From Ardenticatenaceae bacterium (lineage in GTDB: Bacteria; Chloroflexota; Anaerolineae; Promineifilales; Promineifilaceae): a DNA stretch of 64,000 bases. Below are positions 41,885 to 51,065 of the stretch, one piece after another. Made by a program: the position numbers and the translations under genes. Numbering within the stretch: the stretch's first letter is position 1; the number at the start of each line of letters is the position of its first letter. The notes under the pieces were generated by a model. That model made no database searches. It was not told the origin of the DNA and saw nothing but the letters and a program-made list of their open reading frames with translations. The stretch covers positions 186,001 to 250,000 of the forward strand of contig JACKCC010000015.1 in assembly GCA_020634245.1 (NCBI GenBank), written 5' to 3'.

Positions 41885-42343
41885 ATGAATGACGAACAAG
41901 TACCTAGTGTGGAAGAGATCAAAGAACGGTTGAAGGTTGAAATCCCGGTTGAAGAAGAAGCCACAAAGGCTGAAACTCAGCGCGATTTTGGTGAAGAGCT
42001 GAAAAACTTAGGCAAACAATTTGTCGATACCGTGCAGTCGGCCTGGAACAGCGAAGAACGGCAGCGCGTTGAAACAGAAATCCGTACCGGTGTTAAATCT
42101 TTTGTTTCGGAAGTAGACAAGGCCATCAAGGAAGCCAAAGAAAGCCAGGCAGCCGTAAAAGTTAAAGAAGAAGCAGTTGAAATCAAAACTAAGTTTGAAT
42201 CAGGCGATCTTGGCAAAAAGACGCGTGATGGTCTGGTTCAGGGTTTGCAATGGTTGAGTGAAGAGTTGGGGAAATTGGCTGAACAGTTTTCTCCAGCTGA
42301 AAAATCACCACAAGATGCTGCTCCCTCTGAAGAAGATAAATAG
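41885..42343 (+). CDS. Acidic coiled-coil protein of unknown function
   Basis: A 152-residue, highly charged alpha-helical protein rich in Glu and Lys (VDKAIKEAKESQAAVKVKEEAV). There is no signal peptide, membrane helix or known domain. It is similar in style to small stress or apolipoprotein-like helical proteins. GAAGGAG lies upstream of the ATG at 41885, and a strong terminator follows, so it is probably a single-gene unit. Confidence 0.65.
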   Translation: MNDEQVPSVEEIKERLKVEIPVEEEATKAETQRDFGEELKNLGKQFVDTVQSAWNSEERQRVETEIRTGVKSFVSEVDKAIKEAKESQAAVKVKEEAVEIKTKFESGDLGKKTRDGLVQGLQWLSEELGKLAEQFSPAEKSPQDAAPSEEDK

Positions 42344-42365
42344 AAATCTTCCTGACACAATCGTA

Positions 42366-42402
42366 AAAAGCCTTGCGCCAGTTCCTATCGGGCAAGGCTT
42401 TT
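42366..42402 (+). terminator. Rho-independent terminator
   Basis: AAAAGCCTTGC and GCAAGGCTTTT form the stem, with a 15-base loop and a T-run of six, 23 bp after the coiled-coil gene stop. Confidence 0.9.
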
Positions 42403-42573
42403 TTGTTGTAACTGTCCAGGTCGTTGCCCGAGCCTGTCGAAGGCAAACCCGGCTTTAACGAGCTCAACCTCCGGGAGGTTGTATAATTTTTAATATTTTG
42501 GCGAATGTTTTTGACAACAGCGGACAATTTAGCGTACACTGAAAATCCCTAAATTGAAGTGCGGAGGTTTGTT

Positions 42574-43911
42574 ATGAGTCCGATTACTCACATCGTTAAG
42601 CGAAGTGGTGCGACCGTTCCTTTTAACCCGGATCGCATTGTGAATGCCATTTATCGAGCGGCCGTTGCCGTTGGTGGTCGGGACCGGGAGCGCGCTCGCT
42701 GGCTGACTGAACAGGTTGTGGCCATGCTGGAAGCCAACACACCGGAAGACCACATTCCGAATATTGAGGAAATTCAGGATACGGTAGAAAAAGTATTAAT
42801 TGAGAATGGTCATGCAGCGGTGGCCAAGGCTTACATCCTTTACCGCGATGAGCGGAACCGCCGCCGCCGGGTAGAAGCAGACCGGGCGGCCCGGCCATCG
42901 GACAATATTCCCTGGGCAAAAATCTGGCGGGTGCTGGATTGGGCGACGCGATATGACCTGCACACGATCTGGCGTTTGAATGAGCGCATCGCTAATGGGG
43001 AATTCCCGCAAATTGTGCATGAGGCGGAGGCGGCGTATGAGGATGATGTGGATACGGCCGCATCCATGATCACTAAACGCCGCGACAGTTTGCGGATGGT
43101 ATTTGTCAGCGGGCCGTCATCATCAGGTAAAACGACGACGACGATCAAGCTGGAACAGCGCCTTCAACGTCAGGGCTTGAAGTTTGTGACGCTCAATGTG
43201 GATAATTATTTCTTCGATTTGGAGATGCATCCCAAGGACGAATTTGGCGATTACGATTTTGAGACGCCGCAGGCGTTGGATTTGCCGCTGATTAATGAAC
43301 ATTTGCAAAAGTTAGCCGCTGGTGAAGAGGTGCTAATCCCATTTTATGATTTTAAGACAGGTAAGCGTTCTCCGGAGCAAACGCGGATGAGACTGGCGGC
43401 CAACGAGATTTTGTTGATTGACAGCCTGCATGGCCTTTATCCACCGATGACGGAGGGCGTGCCGGATGAGTTGAAGTTTAAGTTGTATCTAGAGCCGCTA
43501 TTGCAAATGCGCGGGCCGAACGACTACATTCGTTGGACGGATCTGCGCCTGATCCGGCGCATGCTGCGCGATTCGGTCCACCGGGCATACAATCCGCAGC
43601 AGACGTTGGAGCATTGGCATTATGTGCGGGCCAGCGAAATGCGCAATATTATTCCGTATCACGGCACGGCCGATTTTATTATCAACAGCGCCATGCCCTA
43701 TGAATTGGCCCTGTATCGTGCGCGTTTATACGATCGGTTCAAGGAGTGGGAGCAGGAATATGAGGGAAATCCGCTGCGTGAGGATGCTTATACGCGGGCG
43801 GCCCGTGTACGGCAAATGCTGGAAGCGGTGATTCCAGTGTTAGATGAAACGGCCGTTCCCTCTGATTCGGTTCTGCGTGAGTTCATTGGCGGCAGCAGCC
43901 TGGCTCACTAA
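42574..43911 (+). CDS. ATP-cone / uridine kinase-like fusion protein
   Basis: A protein of about 445 residues. Residues 3-93 form an ATP-cone (VKRSGATVPFNPDRIVNAIY), the allosteric nucleotide-sensing domain of ribonucleotide reductases and NrdR. A linker follows, then a phosphoribulokinase/uridine kinase P-loop domain with GPSSSGKTT at 170-178, VDNYFFDLEMHP, and the lid region YIRWTDLRLIRRMLRD. The fusion suggests a nucleoside or sugar kinase tuned by ATP/dATP level; the substrate is inferred only from the fold. GGAGG precedes the ATG at 42574 by 7 bases. Confidence 0.85.
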   Translation: MSPITHIVKRSGATVPFNPDRIVNAIYRAAVAVGGRDRERARWLTEQVVAMLEANTPEDHIPNIEEIQDTVEKVLIENGHAAVAKAYILYRDERNRRRRVEADRAARPSDNIPWAKIWRVLDWATRYDLHTIWRLNERIANGEFPQIVHEAEAAYEDDVDTAASMITKRRDSLRMVFVSGPSSSGKTTTTIKLEQRLQRQGLKFVTLNVDNYFFDLEMHPKDEFGDYDFETPQALDLPLINEHLQKLAAGEEVLIPFYDFKTGKRSPEQTRMRLAANEILLIDSLHGLYPPMTEGVPDELKFKLYLEPLLQMRGPNDYIRWTDLRLIRRMLRDSVHRAYNPQQTLEHWHYVRASEMRNIIPYHGTADFIINSAMPYELALYRARLYDRFKEWEQEYEGNPLREDAYTRAARVRQMLEAVIPVLDETAVPSDSVLREFIGGSSLAH

Positions 43912-44567
43912 ACTGCCTGAATCTGGAGCAGCCAACAGATACGGCCGTCGTTTAGCCAATCAATATGCCAGTCTCCCCGGCCAAATGTGCGGCGCACGCC
44001 GCGCAGCAGCAGTTGCAAGCGTTGCAAATGGGGTGCGAGGCTGGAATCAGGGCGCTGCCAGCGTTTTAATTGGGGCAGGGAGATGGGCGGTTCATCAGGG
44101 ATTGTGATGGTGTCGTGATGGTAGGCAGAGGTGGTAACGGCCGTTCCCCTCCAATCTCCGTCCACCATTTCCATAACCAAAACATCCCGCCGCTGACCAT
44201 CTAATCGCGACCACAATTCGCATAAAGAGTTCGATAAGTAAACCGGATGGCTGAAATCGACAGCCAACTGCGGCATAGCAGTGGCGGCGTTGGCTGCGCG
44301 GAGGGCGGCCGGTTTATCCAGGTGGGGAAAGCGGACGCTCTGGTAGAGCGTTTCGTATAACCATTCAGGACTGGTGGCAGTGATACGGCCGTTTTCCTCT
44401 TTAACAACTCCTTCATCCCACAGCAGTTGAAACAACTCGTCGAGCAAAATAGCTCCCGCCGGAACCGGCAGGCCGGCTTTGGCGGCCGCGTCGAGGCGCT
44501 GCCCTTTTTCGGCCACGCCCCACTTTTTTGCCCGCCCGGAGCCAAGCCAGATGAACGGTGTTTTCAT
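43908..44567 (-). CDS. Short PEP-synthase/PPDK N-domain-like protein
   Basis: A 219-residue protein. Its start ([22 protein letters not shown]) matches the first segment of the pyruvate/PEP-binding ATP-grasp domain of PEP synthase and PPDK, and its end ([11 protein letters not shown]) matches the last strand of that domain. The middle is far shorter than the usual 300-plus residues and lacks obvious ATP-grasp ligands. Activity is doubtful. It overlaps the epimerase gene by 4 bp and so shares its operon. Confidence 0.6.
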   Translation of the reverse strand: MKTPFIWLGSGRAKKWGVAEKGQRLDAAAKAGLPVPAGAILLDELFQLLWDEGVVKEENGRITATSPEWLYETLYQSVRFPHLDKPAALRAANAATAMPQLAVDFSHPVYLSNSLCELWSRLDGQRRDVLVMEMVDGDWRGTAVTTSAYHHDTITIPDEPPISLPQLKRWQRPDSSLAPHLQRLQLLLRGVRRTFGRGDWHIDWLNDGRICWLLQIQAV

Positions 44568-45484
44568 CGCAGCAAGTCAGATAAAGCGGATTGGGCATCT
44601 GGGAAATTGAAGTTGAAACCGGCCGATTCCAGTTTTTCCGGTACAGCGCGCTGGCCATCCAGGACAATGGTGGCGACTTCACCCAGGGCCAGTTTGAGGA
44701 TAAAGGCGGGGGCGGGTATGAGGAACGGCCGTTGCAAAACCTGGCCAATCACCTTGCCAAAACCCCGGTTGGTCAGCGGATTAGGCGCGCTAAGATTGAA
44801 TGCGCCAGACGCCGCCTCATTCTCCAGCAAAAAATGGACGGCACGAATTTCATCGTCAATGTGAATCCAGGGCCACCACTGTTGGCCGCTGCCCAATGGC
44901 CCACCGGCAAAAAAGCGGAACGGCAGAACGGTGATGGGCAGCGCGCCGCCTTTCATACTCAACACAACGCCGGTACGGATAATAGCCCGGCGCACCCCCA
45001 TTTTTTCAACAGCCTGAGTTGACTGTTCCCAATCCTGGCAGACCTGGGCCAGAAAATCGCTGTCCGGCAATGCCTCTTCGGTTATGACTTCATCGCCGCG
45101 AGAGCCGTAATAGCCGACGGCCGATGATTGGATGAGGACGCCGGGTTTGCTGCTGGCTGCTTCGACAGCTTTTGTGATGGCTTCACCGGCCTGTATCCGG
45201 CTGTCGCGGATGCGCTGCTTACGCTCTGGCGTCCAGCGGCTGGGTAAAAAGCCGGTTCCGGCAATGCTTTCGCCGGCCAGATTGATAATTGCGTCGGTTT
45301 CATTGACTAGATGCCCCCAGCCTTCGGGAGTACGGCCGTCCCACTTCACCCCGGTCACACCGGCGGGCAACGTATGTTTTTCCGGGCTGCGGCTCAACAC
45401 ATAAACGTCATGGTGATCGGCGGCCAGTTCATTGACCAATTTGCTGCCAATCAATCCGGTCCCACCACTGATAATGATTCGCAT
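44564..45484 (-). CDS. TIGR01777-family NAD(P)-dependent epimerase
   Basis: A 306-residue extended short-chain dehydrogenase. The dinucleotide motif GGTGLIG is at 7-13. The family signature [30 protein letters not shown] region and [12 protein letters not shown] are both clear, as in E. coli YfcH. The C-terminal DUF1731 part is present ([13 protein letters not shown]). The substrate is unknown for the family. The downstream PEP-synthase-like gene overlaps its stop. Confidence 0.9.
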   Translation of the reverse strand: MRIIISGGTGLIGSKLVNELAADHHDVYVLSRSPEKHTLPAGVTGVKWDGRTPEGWGHLVNETDAIINLAGESIAGTGFLPSRWTPERKQRIRDSRIQAGEAITKAVEAASSKPGVLIQSSAVGYYGSRGDEVITEEALPDSDFLAQVCQDWEQSTQAVEKMGVRRAIIRTGVVLSMKGGALPITVLPFRFFAGGPLGSGQQWWPWIHIDDEIRAVHFLLENEAASGAFNLSAPNPLTNRGFGKVIGQVLQRPFLIPAPAFILKLALGEVATIVLDGQRAVPEKLESAGFNFNFPDAQSALSDLLR

Positions 45485-45619
45485 GATTCGTAAAACTCCT
45501 GACTAAAATTGATGATTTATCGAGTTCTAAACTCTTGATTTAAGTATACGATCGCCCGGACAATAACGTATAAATTCTGAAAAGCCATGTGAAATTCTCA
45601 TTGACCAATAAGGTTTGGA

Positions 45620-45657
45620 CCACTTTCCCGGAAACTCCAAAGTTTCCGGGAAGGTGG
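45620..45657. terminator. Hairpin downstream of the FG-GAP gene
   Basis: CTTTCCCGGAAACT and AGTTTCCGGGAAGG form a long stem with a CCAA loop, 26 bp after the stop of the FG-GAP gene. No T-run follows on the minus strand, so it may be a REP-like structure rather than a classic terminator. Confidence 0.55.
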
Positions 45658-45683
45658 ATGTTCCAGTTATTTGATCGCTGTTC

Positions 45684-47321
45684 CTAAGGCAGTGCCTGAC
45701 CTGTTCGCAAATAGCTGCCGCGTCCGGTTCCCCAGAGGATGTGAGCGTTGACTGTACCGGGTAAATCGTAGGCAACCAGTCCGGTGTAGGCGGTGCTTAC
45801 CACGATTTCGTAATCGGCATCGTTGTCGATGTTGGCGATAGTGGGCGCGGATAGTGCGCCATCCCACGATTGACTGCTGCGGGGCAGCGTGATGCGATGC
45901 AGCAGTGAACCGTCCCAATTAAGGATGATCAATTCGCCGGCCCGACTGCTGCCGATTTGTGTCCAGGTGTTGAAGATGACTTCTGCTTTGCCGTTGTTGT
46001 CCAGATCAACGACAATGGGTTCTGAGGCAAAACGGATGATACCTTCGCCAGCCTGAGTGACTTCGTAAGGCCAGGTTCCGTGTTCTGTTTTGTCCAGCCA
46101 GTAGGCATGGATACGGCCATCATACGAAGCATACAAAATCTCCAGAAAGCCATCCCCATCCAAATCGGCAGCAACCGGGTTGGGCTGTACCGTTTCGATG
46201 ACGTTGTAATTTTCCGAAAGCGGTCCGGCGTGGCTGTCGGGGATGGGCAGGACAGTCCAGTTGTAGCCATTGCCAGACCAGCGTGTGCGATCAACGTTGA
46301 GGATGTAGGGCAGTTGGTACAGACTGGTGTACGGACTGGTGCGGCAGTCGTACTGGTTGCCGATAATAATGATTTCCAGTGTGCCATCGTGGTTAACGTC
46401 GGCAAAGGTCGGGGCGCTGTCGGCGAAGTTGGGGCGTGGTTCCAAAGGATCGCCCGGATCACATTGGGCATAACCGCGCAAATCGACTTCGTGGCTTAAA
46501 TGGAAGCCGACCCGCGCCCACGGTTTGTTGAGGCCATAAATCGGGTTGGCGTAGATGGGCGTGGCGTCATCGTTGTAGCCGACGACGTAATGGGTGTCGT
46601 TGGGGCCAATCATTTCGGAACGGCCGTCTTTGTCCAAATCAGCTAATCCCACATTCTCGTTAAAACAGCCGGCAGCAAATCCATTTGTCAGGTCGTCTGG
46701 GTAATGTACCGGCCAATTGGGATGGTAATTGCTGCCGGTGTGGTTAAACAGGAACCATTGATCATCAGATCGTGTGGAGCAAACCAGGATTTCCAAATCA
46801 TTGTTGCCGTCCACATCGTCTACCGCCAGACTACGTAGTTCATTGCCTGGGGTTACCTGCTTGGGCCAGCCGCTGTAGGCAGTTCCGTTGGCATTTAGTA
46901 CGGAAAGGTAGCCATCGCCATAAGCCGAGACAATTTCCAGGCTGCTATTGTTGTCTACATCGGCGACGACGACGCCTGGCCAACTGCGGTTGGAGCCGCC
47001 GGGACTGGCCACGACCCATTGGTCGCTGCCAGTCTCACCGTTGACGACAACCACTCGATAATCGACGCCAATTACTTCTGGTTTGCTGTCGCCGTCTAAA
47101 TCAGCGACGGCGGGGGAGGCGTACCAGCCGGTGCGGCACCAGGTTGTCTGGCAGCCGCCCTTTTGCCATTTCAGGGTAGGCGCGCTGATTGGATTGAAGA
47201 CAATGGGCAGATAAATATCGGTGTCGGCTTCAGGGCTGGCTGTGGAAATGGACGGATTGAGAGCGGCTGCCAGAGCCAAAAGCAGTATCAGCAGTATCAA
47301 AAAAGGGGCAAATTTGGACAT
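45684..47321 (-). CDS. Secreted FG-GAP/VCBS beta-propeller protein
   Basis: A 545-residue protein with a signal peptide (FLILLILLLALAAALNPS). At least six FG-GAP/VCBS blades follow, seen as ADLDGDSKPEVIGVD, ADVDNNSSLEIVSAY, DDVDGNNDLEILVCS, ADLDKDGRSEMIGPN, ADLDGDGFLEILYAS and ANIDNDADYEIVVST. The Asp-rich loops bind calcium in this family. It is probably exported and folds as a propeller. The function is unknown. A hairpin lies after the stop. Confidence 0.88.
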   Translation of the reverse strand: MSKFAPFLILLILLLALAAALNPSISTASPEADTDIYLPIVFNPISAPTLKWQKGGCQTTWCRTGWYASPAVADLDGDSKPEVIGVDYRVVVVNGETGSDQWVVASPGGSNRSWPGVVVADVDNNSSLEIVSAYGDGYLSVLNANGTAYSGWPKQVTPGNELRSLAVDDVDGNNDLEILVCSTRSDDQWFLFNHTGSNYHPNWPVHYPDDLTNGFAAGCFNENVGLADLDKDGRSEMIGPNDTHYVVGYNDDATPIYANPIYGLNKPWARVGFHLSHEVDLRGYAQCDPGDPLEPRPNFADSAPTFADVNHDGTLEIIIIGNQYDCRTSPYTSLYQLPYILNVDRTRWSGNGYNWTVLPIPDSHAGPLSENYNVIETVQPNPVAADLDGDGFLEILYASYDGRIHAYWLDKTEHGTWPYEVTQAGEGIIRFASEPIVVDLDNNGKAEVIFNTWTQIGSSRAGELIILNWDGSLLHRITLPRSSQSWDGALSAPTIANIDNDADYEIVVSTAYTGLVAYDLPGTVNAHILWGTGRGSYLRTGQALP

Positions 47322-47509
47322 TGTAAATCAATCTCCTGTTGGGTCATATCCGATGTCATTATACGCTTTTTGCGCTGATTTTTGTATTTACCGGCGTTGG
47401 CGAACGGAGTCGTTGGTGAAGATGGGCAGAAAATGGTGCAAAAAAACGGCCGTATCATGGTAAAATGAAAATCATTCGATTCGTTGTTCAAAAAACGGGT
47501 ATCATAATA

Positions 47510-48139
47510 ATGGCGACTCCTGCTCAACCCTTCAATTTAGTCCACTGGCGGCGAACAATCGCTCAAATATATGCATGCGTTCGTGAAGAAAGCACGGCCG
47601 ATCCGGGTACGGCCTGGCGTAATTTTCGGGCGGCACGCGACGACTTGTTCAGCTTCCATTCCCAATCTCCGCTGGATGCCGGGCAAAAGGCGGCGTTTAC
47701 CGGCCTGTCGTTTTACCCTTACGACCCAATCTGGCGGGTTGTGGGCCGCATTGATCATGAAGTAAAACGGGAAACCTTCGAAATTGATCTGCCAAACGAA
47801 GGAATATTTGCGTATACCCGCATCGCGCGGGTTTTGTTTGCAATTGATGGTGAGCCGGCCCAATTGAGCCTGTTTTGGGTGGAAGGCTACGGCGGCGGCC
47901 TGTTTTTGCCGTTTAGAGATGTGACCAATAGGCGGCGTACGTATGGAAACGGCCGTTACCTCTACGACACCGTTAAGGGAGTCGACTTAGGGGTCGGCAC
48001 AGATGAAATGCTGCTGGATTTTAACTTTGCCTACAATCCGGTCAGTGCCTACAACCAGCGCCGGGCGTGCCCGCCCGTGCCGGAAGAAAACAAGCTGCCT
48101 TTTGCCGTCACGGTGGGGGAAATGGCGTTCACGGCCTGA
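47510..48139 (+). CDS. DUF1684 family protein
   Basis: A protein of about 209 residues with the DUF1684 pattern: WRNFRAARDDLFSFHSQSPL near the start, LSFYPYDPIWRV, and the hallmark GYGGGLFLPFRDVTNRRRTYGNGRYL. The end has DFNFAYNPVSAYNQR. Biochemical roles in this family are not established. The ATG at 47510 is the start expected from the conserved domain; an ATG 15 codons upstream exists but gives an unlikely extension. One ACGGCCGT copy encodes the conserved GNGRYL position. Confidence 0.85.
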   Translation: MATPAQPFNLVHWRRTIAQIYACVREESTADPGTAWRNFRAARDDLFSFHSQSPLDAGQKAAFTGLSFYPYDPIWRVVGRIDHEVKRETFEIDLPNEGIFAYTRIARVLFAIDGEPAQLSLFWVEGYGGGLFLPFRDVTNRRRTYGNGRYLYDTVKGVDLGVGTDEMLLDFNFAYNPVSAYNQRRACPPVPEENKLPFAVTVGEMAFTA

Positions 48140-48247
48140 AATGCACAACATGGCTTTTTGAAGATTCGCGGGGGGAATGTCGTTTCATGCGTCATGCATC
48201 ATACGTCACCATAGTCCATTCATCGTTCATCATTCCGCATTCCACAT

Positions 48248-48766
48248 TTAGATAGGCCAGCTTTCTTCCATTCGCAGCAGCCAGGCTTTGGTTGCCAGGC
48301 CGCCAGGTGCACCGAATCCGTGCAGCTTGCCATCGCTGCCCAGGACGCGATGGCAGGGGATGACGAGCGGCATGGGGTTGGTGGCGTTGGCGCGACCGAC
48401 GGCGCGAACCGCTTTCGGTTTGCCGATTTGTTGGGCGACATCACGGTAGGTAAGGGTACGGCCGTATTCAATCCCATACACCACGCGCAAAGCAGATGCC
48501 TGGAAAGGTGTCATCACCGACCAATCAATGGCTAAATCGAAACTTGTGCGCTCTTTGTGGAGATATTGCTGAATTTGTTCGGTAACGGCCGTTACCCGCT
48601 CCGACTCTAATTCAGGTGGGCAGCCAGTCAACCGGGCGACTTGTTCCGTAAATTGTTCCGGGTCGTCCCACAGACTAACAGCTACCAGACCGGCATCGGA
48701 AACGGCCGTCCAAATCCGGCCCAGCGGCGACTCTTCCACGGCTCCCATCCAGGTTTGTCTACCCAT
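48248..48766 (-). CDS. ogt: Methylated-DNA--protein-cysteine methyltransferase
   Basis: A 172-residue repair protein that takes alkyl groups from O6-alkylguanine onto its own cysteine. The active site VIPCHRVLGSDG is intact, with the helix-turn-helix YRDVAQQIGKPKAVRAVGRAN before it and FGAPGGLATKAWLL after it. The domain layout matches Ogt. It is followed on the same strand by a SpoU-type methyltransferase gene after a repeat-bearing gap. Confidence 0.95.
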   Translation of the reverse strand: MGRQTWMGAVEESPLGRIWTAVSDAGLVAVSLWDDPEQFTEQVARLTGCPPELESERVTAVTEQIQQYLHKERTSFDLAIDWSVMTPFQASALRVVYGIEYGRTLTYRDVAQQIGKPKAVRAVGRANATNPMPLVIPCHRVLGSDGKLHGFGAPGGLATKAWLLRMEESWPI

Positions 48767-48785
48767 ATTTCATTCTCTGATTTCT

Positions 48786-48852
48786 ACCGCAAAGGACGCC
48801 AAGCCCGCAAAGTTTTTTAGTTTTTCTTTGCGACCTTTGCGTACTTTGCGGT
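48786..48852. repeat. Inverted repeat (ACCGCAAAG arms) between ogt and the SpoU-type gene
   Basis: ACCGCAAAG (48786-48794) and CTTTGCGGT (48844-48852) are exact complements, with further CTTTGCG repeats between them. It belongs to the same family as the element before thyA. Confidence 0.75.
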
Positions 48853-49517
48853 TAGATATTTTTGCCTAGGCCGTTCGTGCTTAAGTTAAAGCGGATGGCG
48901 TAGGCAGCGATGCCAAAAGCTGTGGCTACATTGAGCGATTTTTTCTGCCCTTGCATGGGAATGCGCAAAATGCGATCGCAGCGGGCCAGGATTTCGGGAT
49001 CAATACCGGCCAGTTCATTGCCTACAACCAGGACGACAGGCGTCCCGTCGGGCACTTCTGGTACGGCAAATAAAGGGGCGGCTTGCAGGCTGTCCTCAAC
49101 CGCCCATAGCTGGCAGCCTTGTTTTTGTAGGGTTACGGCCGTATCCAATCCATTCCGGTACTGCGACCAGGGGACAGCCAATTCCGCGCCCAGCGCCGTC
49201 TTGGCTGTTTTGGGATGGTCCGGCGGCGGCGTAATGCCACACAAATGCAAATGGCGCAGCCCGGCCCCGTCGGCGGTGCGGAAAATGGAGCCGACGTTGT
49301 AGACGCTGCGGATGTTGTCCAGCAGAGCTTCAACGATGGGGCCATTAGGGGTGGTGGTGGGTAACGGCCGTTGCCACTGTGCATAATCGGCCGCCCATTG
49401 AGTCGGAGCGCCACAGAGCGGGCATAACTCCCCGGTCTGGCGGTCATTGGTCACCGGAAACCGAAAACGGCAGGACGGCCGTTCACATTGTCTCAGGTGG
49501 AAACGAATTGGATTCAT
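48852..49517 (-). CDS. SpoU/TrmH-family RNA methyltransferase with zinc ribbon
   Basis: A 221-residue protein. The N-terminal 45 residues hold a zinc ribbon (CERPSC and CPLCGAPT). The SPOUT domain shows NIRSVYNVGSIFRTADGAG (motif 1), VVLVVGNELAGIDPEIL (motif 2) and IPMQGQKKSLNVATAFGIAAY (motif 3), all intact for SAM binding in the knot. It is probably a ribose 2'-O-methyltransferase of tRNA or rRNA; the target is unknown. It overlaps the gluconokinase-like gene by 35 bp. Confidence 0.9.
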   Translation of the reverse strand: MNPIRFHLRQCERPSCRFRFPVTNDRQTGELCPLCGAPTQWAADYAQWQRPLPTTTPNGPIVEALLDNIRSVYNVGSIFRTADGAGLRHLHLCGITPPPDHPKTAKTALGAELAVPWSQYRNGLDTAVTLQKQGCQLWAVEDSLQAAPLFAVPEVPDGTPVVLVVGNELAGIDPEILARCDRILRIPMQGQKKSLNVATAFGIAAYAIRFNLSTNGLGKNI

Positions 49518-50025
49518 GCGGTTTGGTCAGCGAAAATTCTTTGAGGATTCTCTTGATGATAGTTTTAGGCGGTTCGTCGGCCTCGATGGTTAAAACCCCT
49601 TCCGGCTCCTCCAACGCTTCATACTGGCTGGCGACAATATTGGCTTTCACGAGTTGGCCCAATCGCTGCCGCAGCCGGGCGCCAATGAGAGTCGGGCTGC
49701 CCTTCAAATAGACAAAGACCGCGCTCTCATTGCCTACTAAAAGCGTATCCCGGTATGATTGCTTTAAGGCGGAACAGGCCAAAACAGCATGCTGGCCTTG
49801 TTGGATATGTTTATGGATCAGCTTGTTGAGTGTTTCCAGCCACGGCTGACGATCTTCATCAGTAAGAGGAATGCCTTCGTTGATTTTGTCGATATTAGCC
49901 TGGGGATGGAAATCAGCGCCATTGTAAAAAACCCAGCCCAGTTCTTCGGCCAGCTCCTCGCCGATTTCAATTTTGCCTACGCCGATGACGCCCATCAAAA
50001 TGATTACGTTTGGTTTTTTATTCAT
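49483..50025 (-). CDS. Gluconokinase-like protein with altered P-loop
   Basis: A 180-residue protein of the GntK family (FYNGADFHPQANIDKINEGI, then PLTDEDRQPWL and ACSALKQSYRD). GntK phosphorylates gluconate to 6-phosphogluconate. The P-loop reads MGVIGVGKIEIG: the Ser/Thr after the lysine (K18) is isoleucine, which should weaken or abolish magnesium-ATP binding. It may be inactive, differently adapted, or affected by a sequencing error. It overlaps the next gene by 35 bp. Confidence 0.82.
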   Translation of the reverse strand: MNKKPNVIILMGVIGVGKIEIGEELAEELGWVFYNGADFHPQANIDKINEGIPLTDEDRQPWLETLNKLIHKHIQQGQHAVLACSALKQSYRDTLLVGNESAVFVYLKGSPTLIGARLRQRLGQLVKANIVASQYEALEEPEGVLTIEADEPPKTIIKRILKEFSLTKPHESNSFPPETM

Positions 50026-50040
50026 GGCTTTATCCTTCCC

Positions 50041-50535
50041 CTATATGATAACCGGACTCCGCCGTTCCAGGAACAATGTGTCCCGCCAGACGCCGTGTAG
50101 TTGGGCGATGCGTTCGCGGCGGCCAACTACATGGAAGCCGCAGGCCAGGTGCAGCGCCAGACTGGCCTCGTTTTCCGGGAAGAGGCTGGCCTGGAGTGTC
50201 CAGATATTATCTTGCTCAGAGGCGGCGACCAATGTTTGCAGCAGGGCTTTGCCGATGCCCTGGCTGCGGGCGGCGGTGGCGATATACACACTGACTTCGG
50301 CTACGCCCTGGTAGACACAGCGGCTGGAAACCGGGCTAAGCGCTGCCCAACCAATGACCTGCCCATCCTGCCGGGCAACGAGCCGATTCGCAGCCAGATG
50401 GCCGGCATCCCATTTTTCCCAGGAGGGTACGGCCGTTTCAAATGTCGCCATCCCCGTTTCAATCCCTTCCCGGTAAATGGCCAGCACCGCATTTTGGTCA
50501 TCGGCACGCATAGATTCAATAACGAAATCCATCAA
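50041..50535 (-). CDS. GNAT acetyltransferase, phosphinothricin acetyltransferase-like
   Basis: A 164-residue enzyme whose start (VIESMRADDQNAVLAIYREGI) and GMATFETAVPSWEKWD match the Pat/YncA group. The acetyl-CoA loop is ARSQGIGKALLQTLV and the tail has HLACGFHVVGRRERI. Members acetylate phosphinothricin, methionine sulfone or other amines, and the substrate here is not known. It is the middle of three genes on this strand (gluconokinase-like, this, GNAT) and is separated from its neighbours by 15 and 29 bp. Confidence 0.9.
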   Translation of the reverse strand: MMDFVIESMRADDQNAVLAIYREGIETGMATFETAVPSWEKWDAGHLAANRLVARQDGQVIGWAALSPVSSRCVYQGVAEVSVYIATAARSQGIGKALLQTLVAASEQDNIWTLQASLFPENEASLALHLACGFHVVGRRERIAQLHGVWRDTLFLERRSPVII

Positions 50536-50564
50536 ATATCCTCATATGATTTGAGTTTTCATGC

Positions 50565-51041
50565 TCATTGACCCTGATGCGGATGTGGGCGTTGAATGAT
50601 GAGATAATTTTCCGGGTGGGGATGGTTTTCGAAACCGAACTGCCGGTAAAGTCCATGAGCGTCCCGGGTGTTCAGTGAAAATCGGCGCAGCCCTTGCAGT
50701 TCAGGATGGGACAGGATGGTTTGCACCAGCCATTTGCCCAACCCTTGCCCGCGAAACGGCCGTAACACAAACACATCCGCCAGATATGCAAACGTTGTAA
50801 AATCGGAGATGACGCGGGCGAAACCGGCTTGCTGCGCCCCGGCGTACAGCCCAAAACAAAGGGAATATTGCATTTGCCGAGCGACTCTCTCCCGCGCCAC
50901 ACCTGGCGACCAATACGATTCGTTGGCTAAAAAATCATGGACCACATCCAGATTCAGCCGTGCCGGATCGGTACTGATTTGAAAACCGTCCCGTTCATAT
51001 TCCTGAATGGGGAAAAGATGGTTGATGGTTTCAGGTGTCAT
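50565..51041 (-). CDS. GNAT family N-acetyltransferase
   Basis: A 158-residue acetyltransferase. Its layout (ESYWSPGVARERVARQMQYS, FARVISDFTTFAYLADVFVL, RGQGLGKWLVQTIL) is that of a widespread GNAT group, with the acetyl-CoA loop intact. GLYRQFGFENHPHPENYLI ends the fold. The substrate is unknown. It lies 29 bp before the Pat-like gene. Confidence 0.9.
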   Translation of the reverse strand: MTPETINHLFPIQEYERDGFQISTDPARLNLDVVHDFLANESYWSPGVARERVARQMQYSLCFGLYAGAQQAGFARVISDFTTFAYLADVFVLRPFRGQGLGKWLVQTILSHPELQGLRRFSLNTRDAHGLYRQFGFENHPHPENYLIIQRPHPHQGQ

Positions 51042-51065
51042 GGGTCAAGTGTCAGGTGTCACGCA

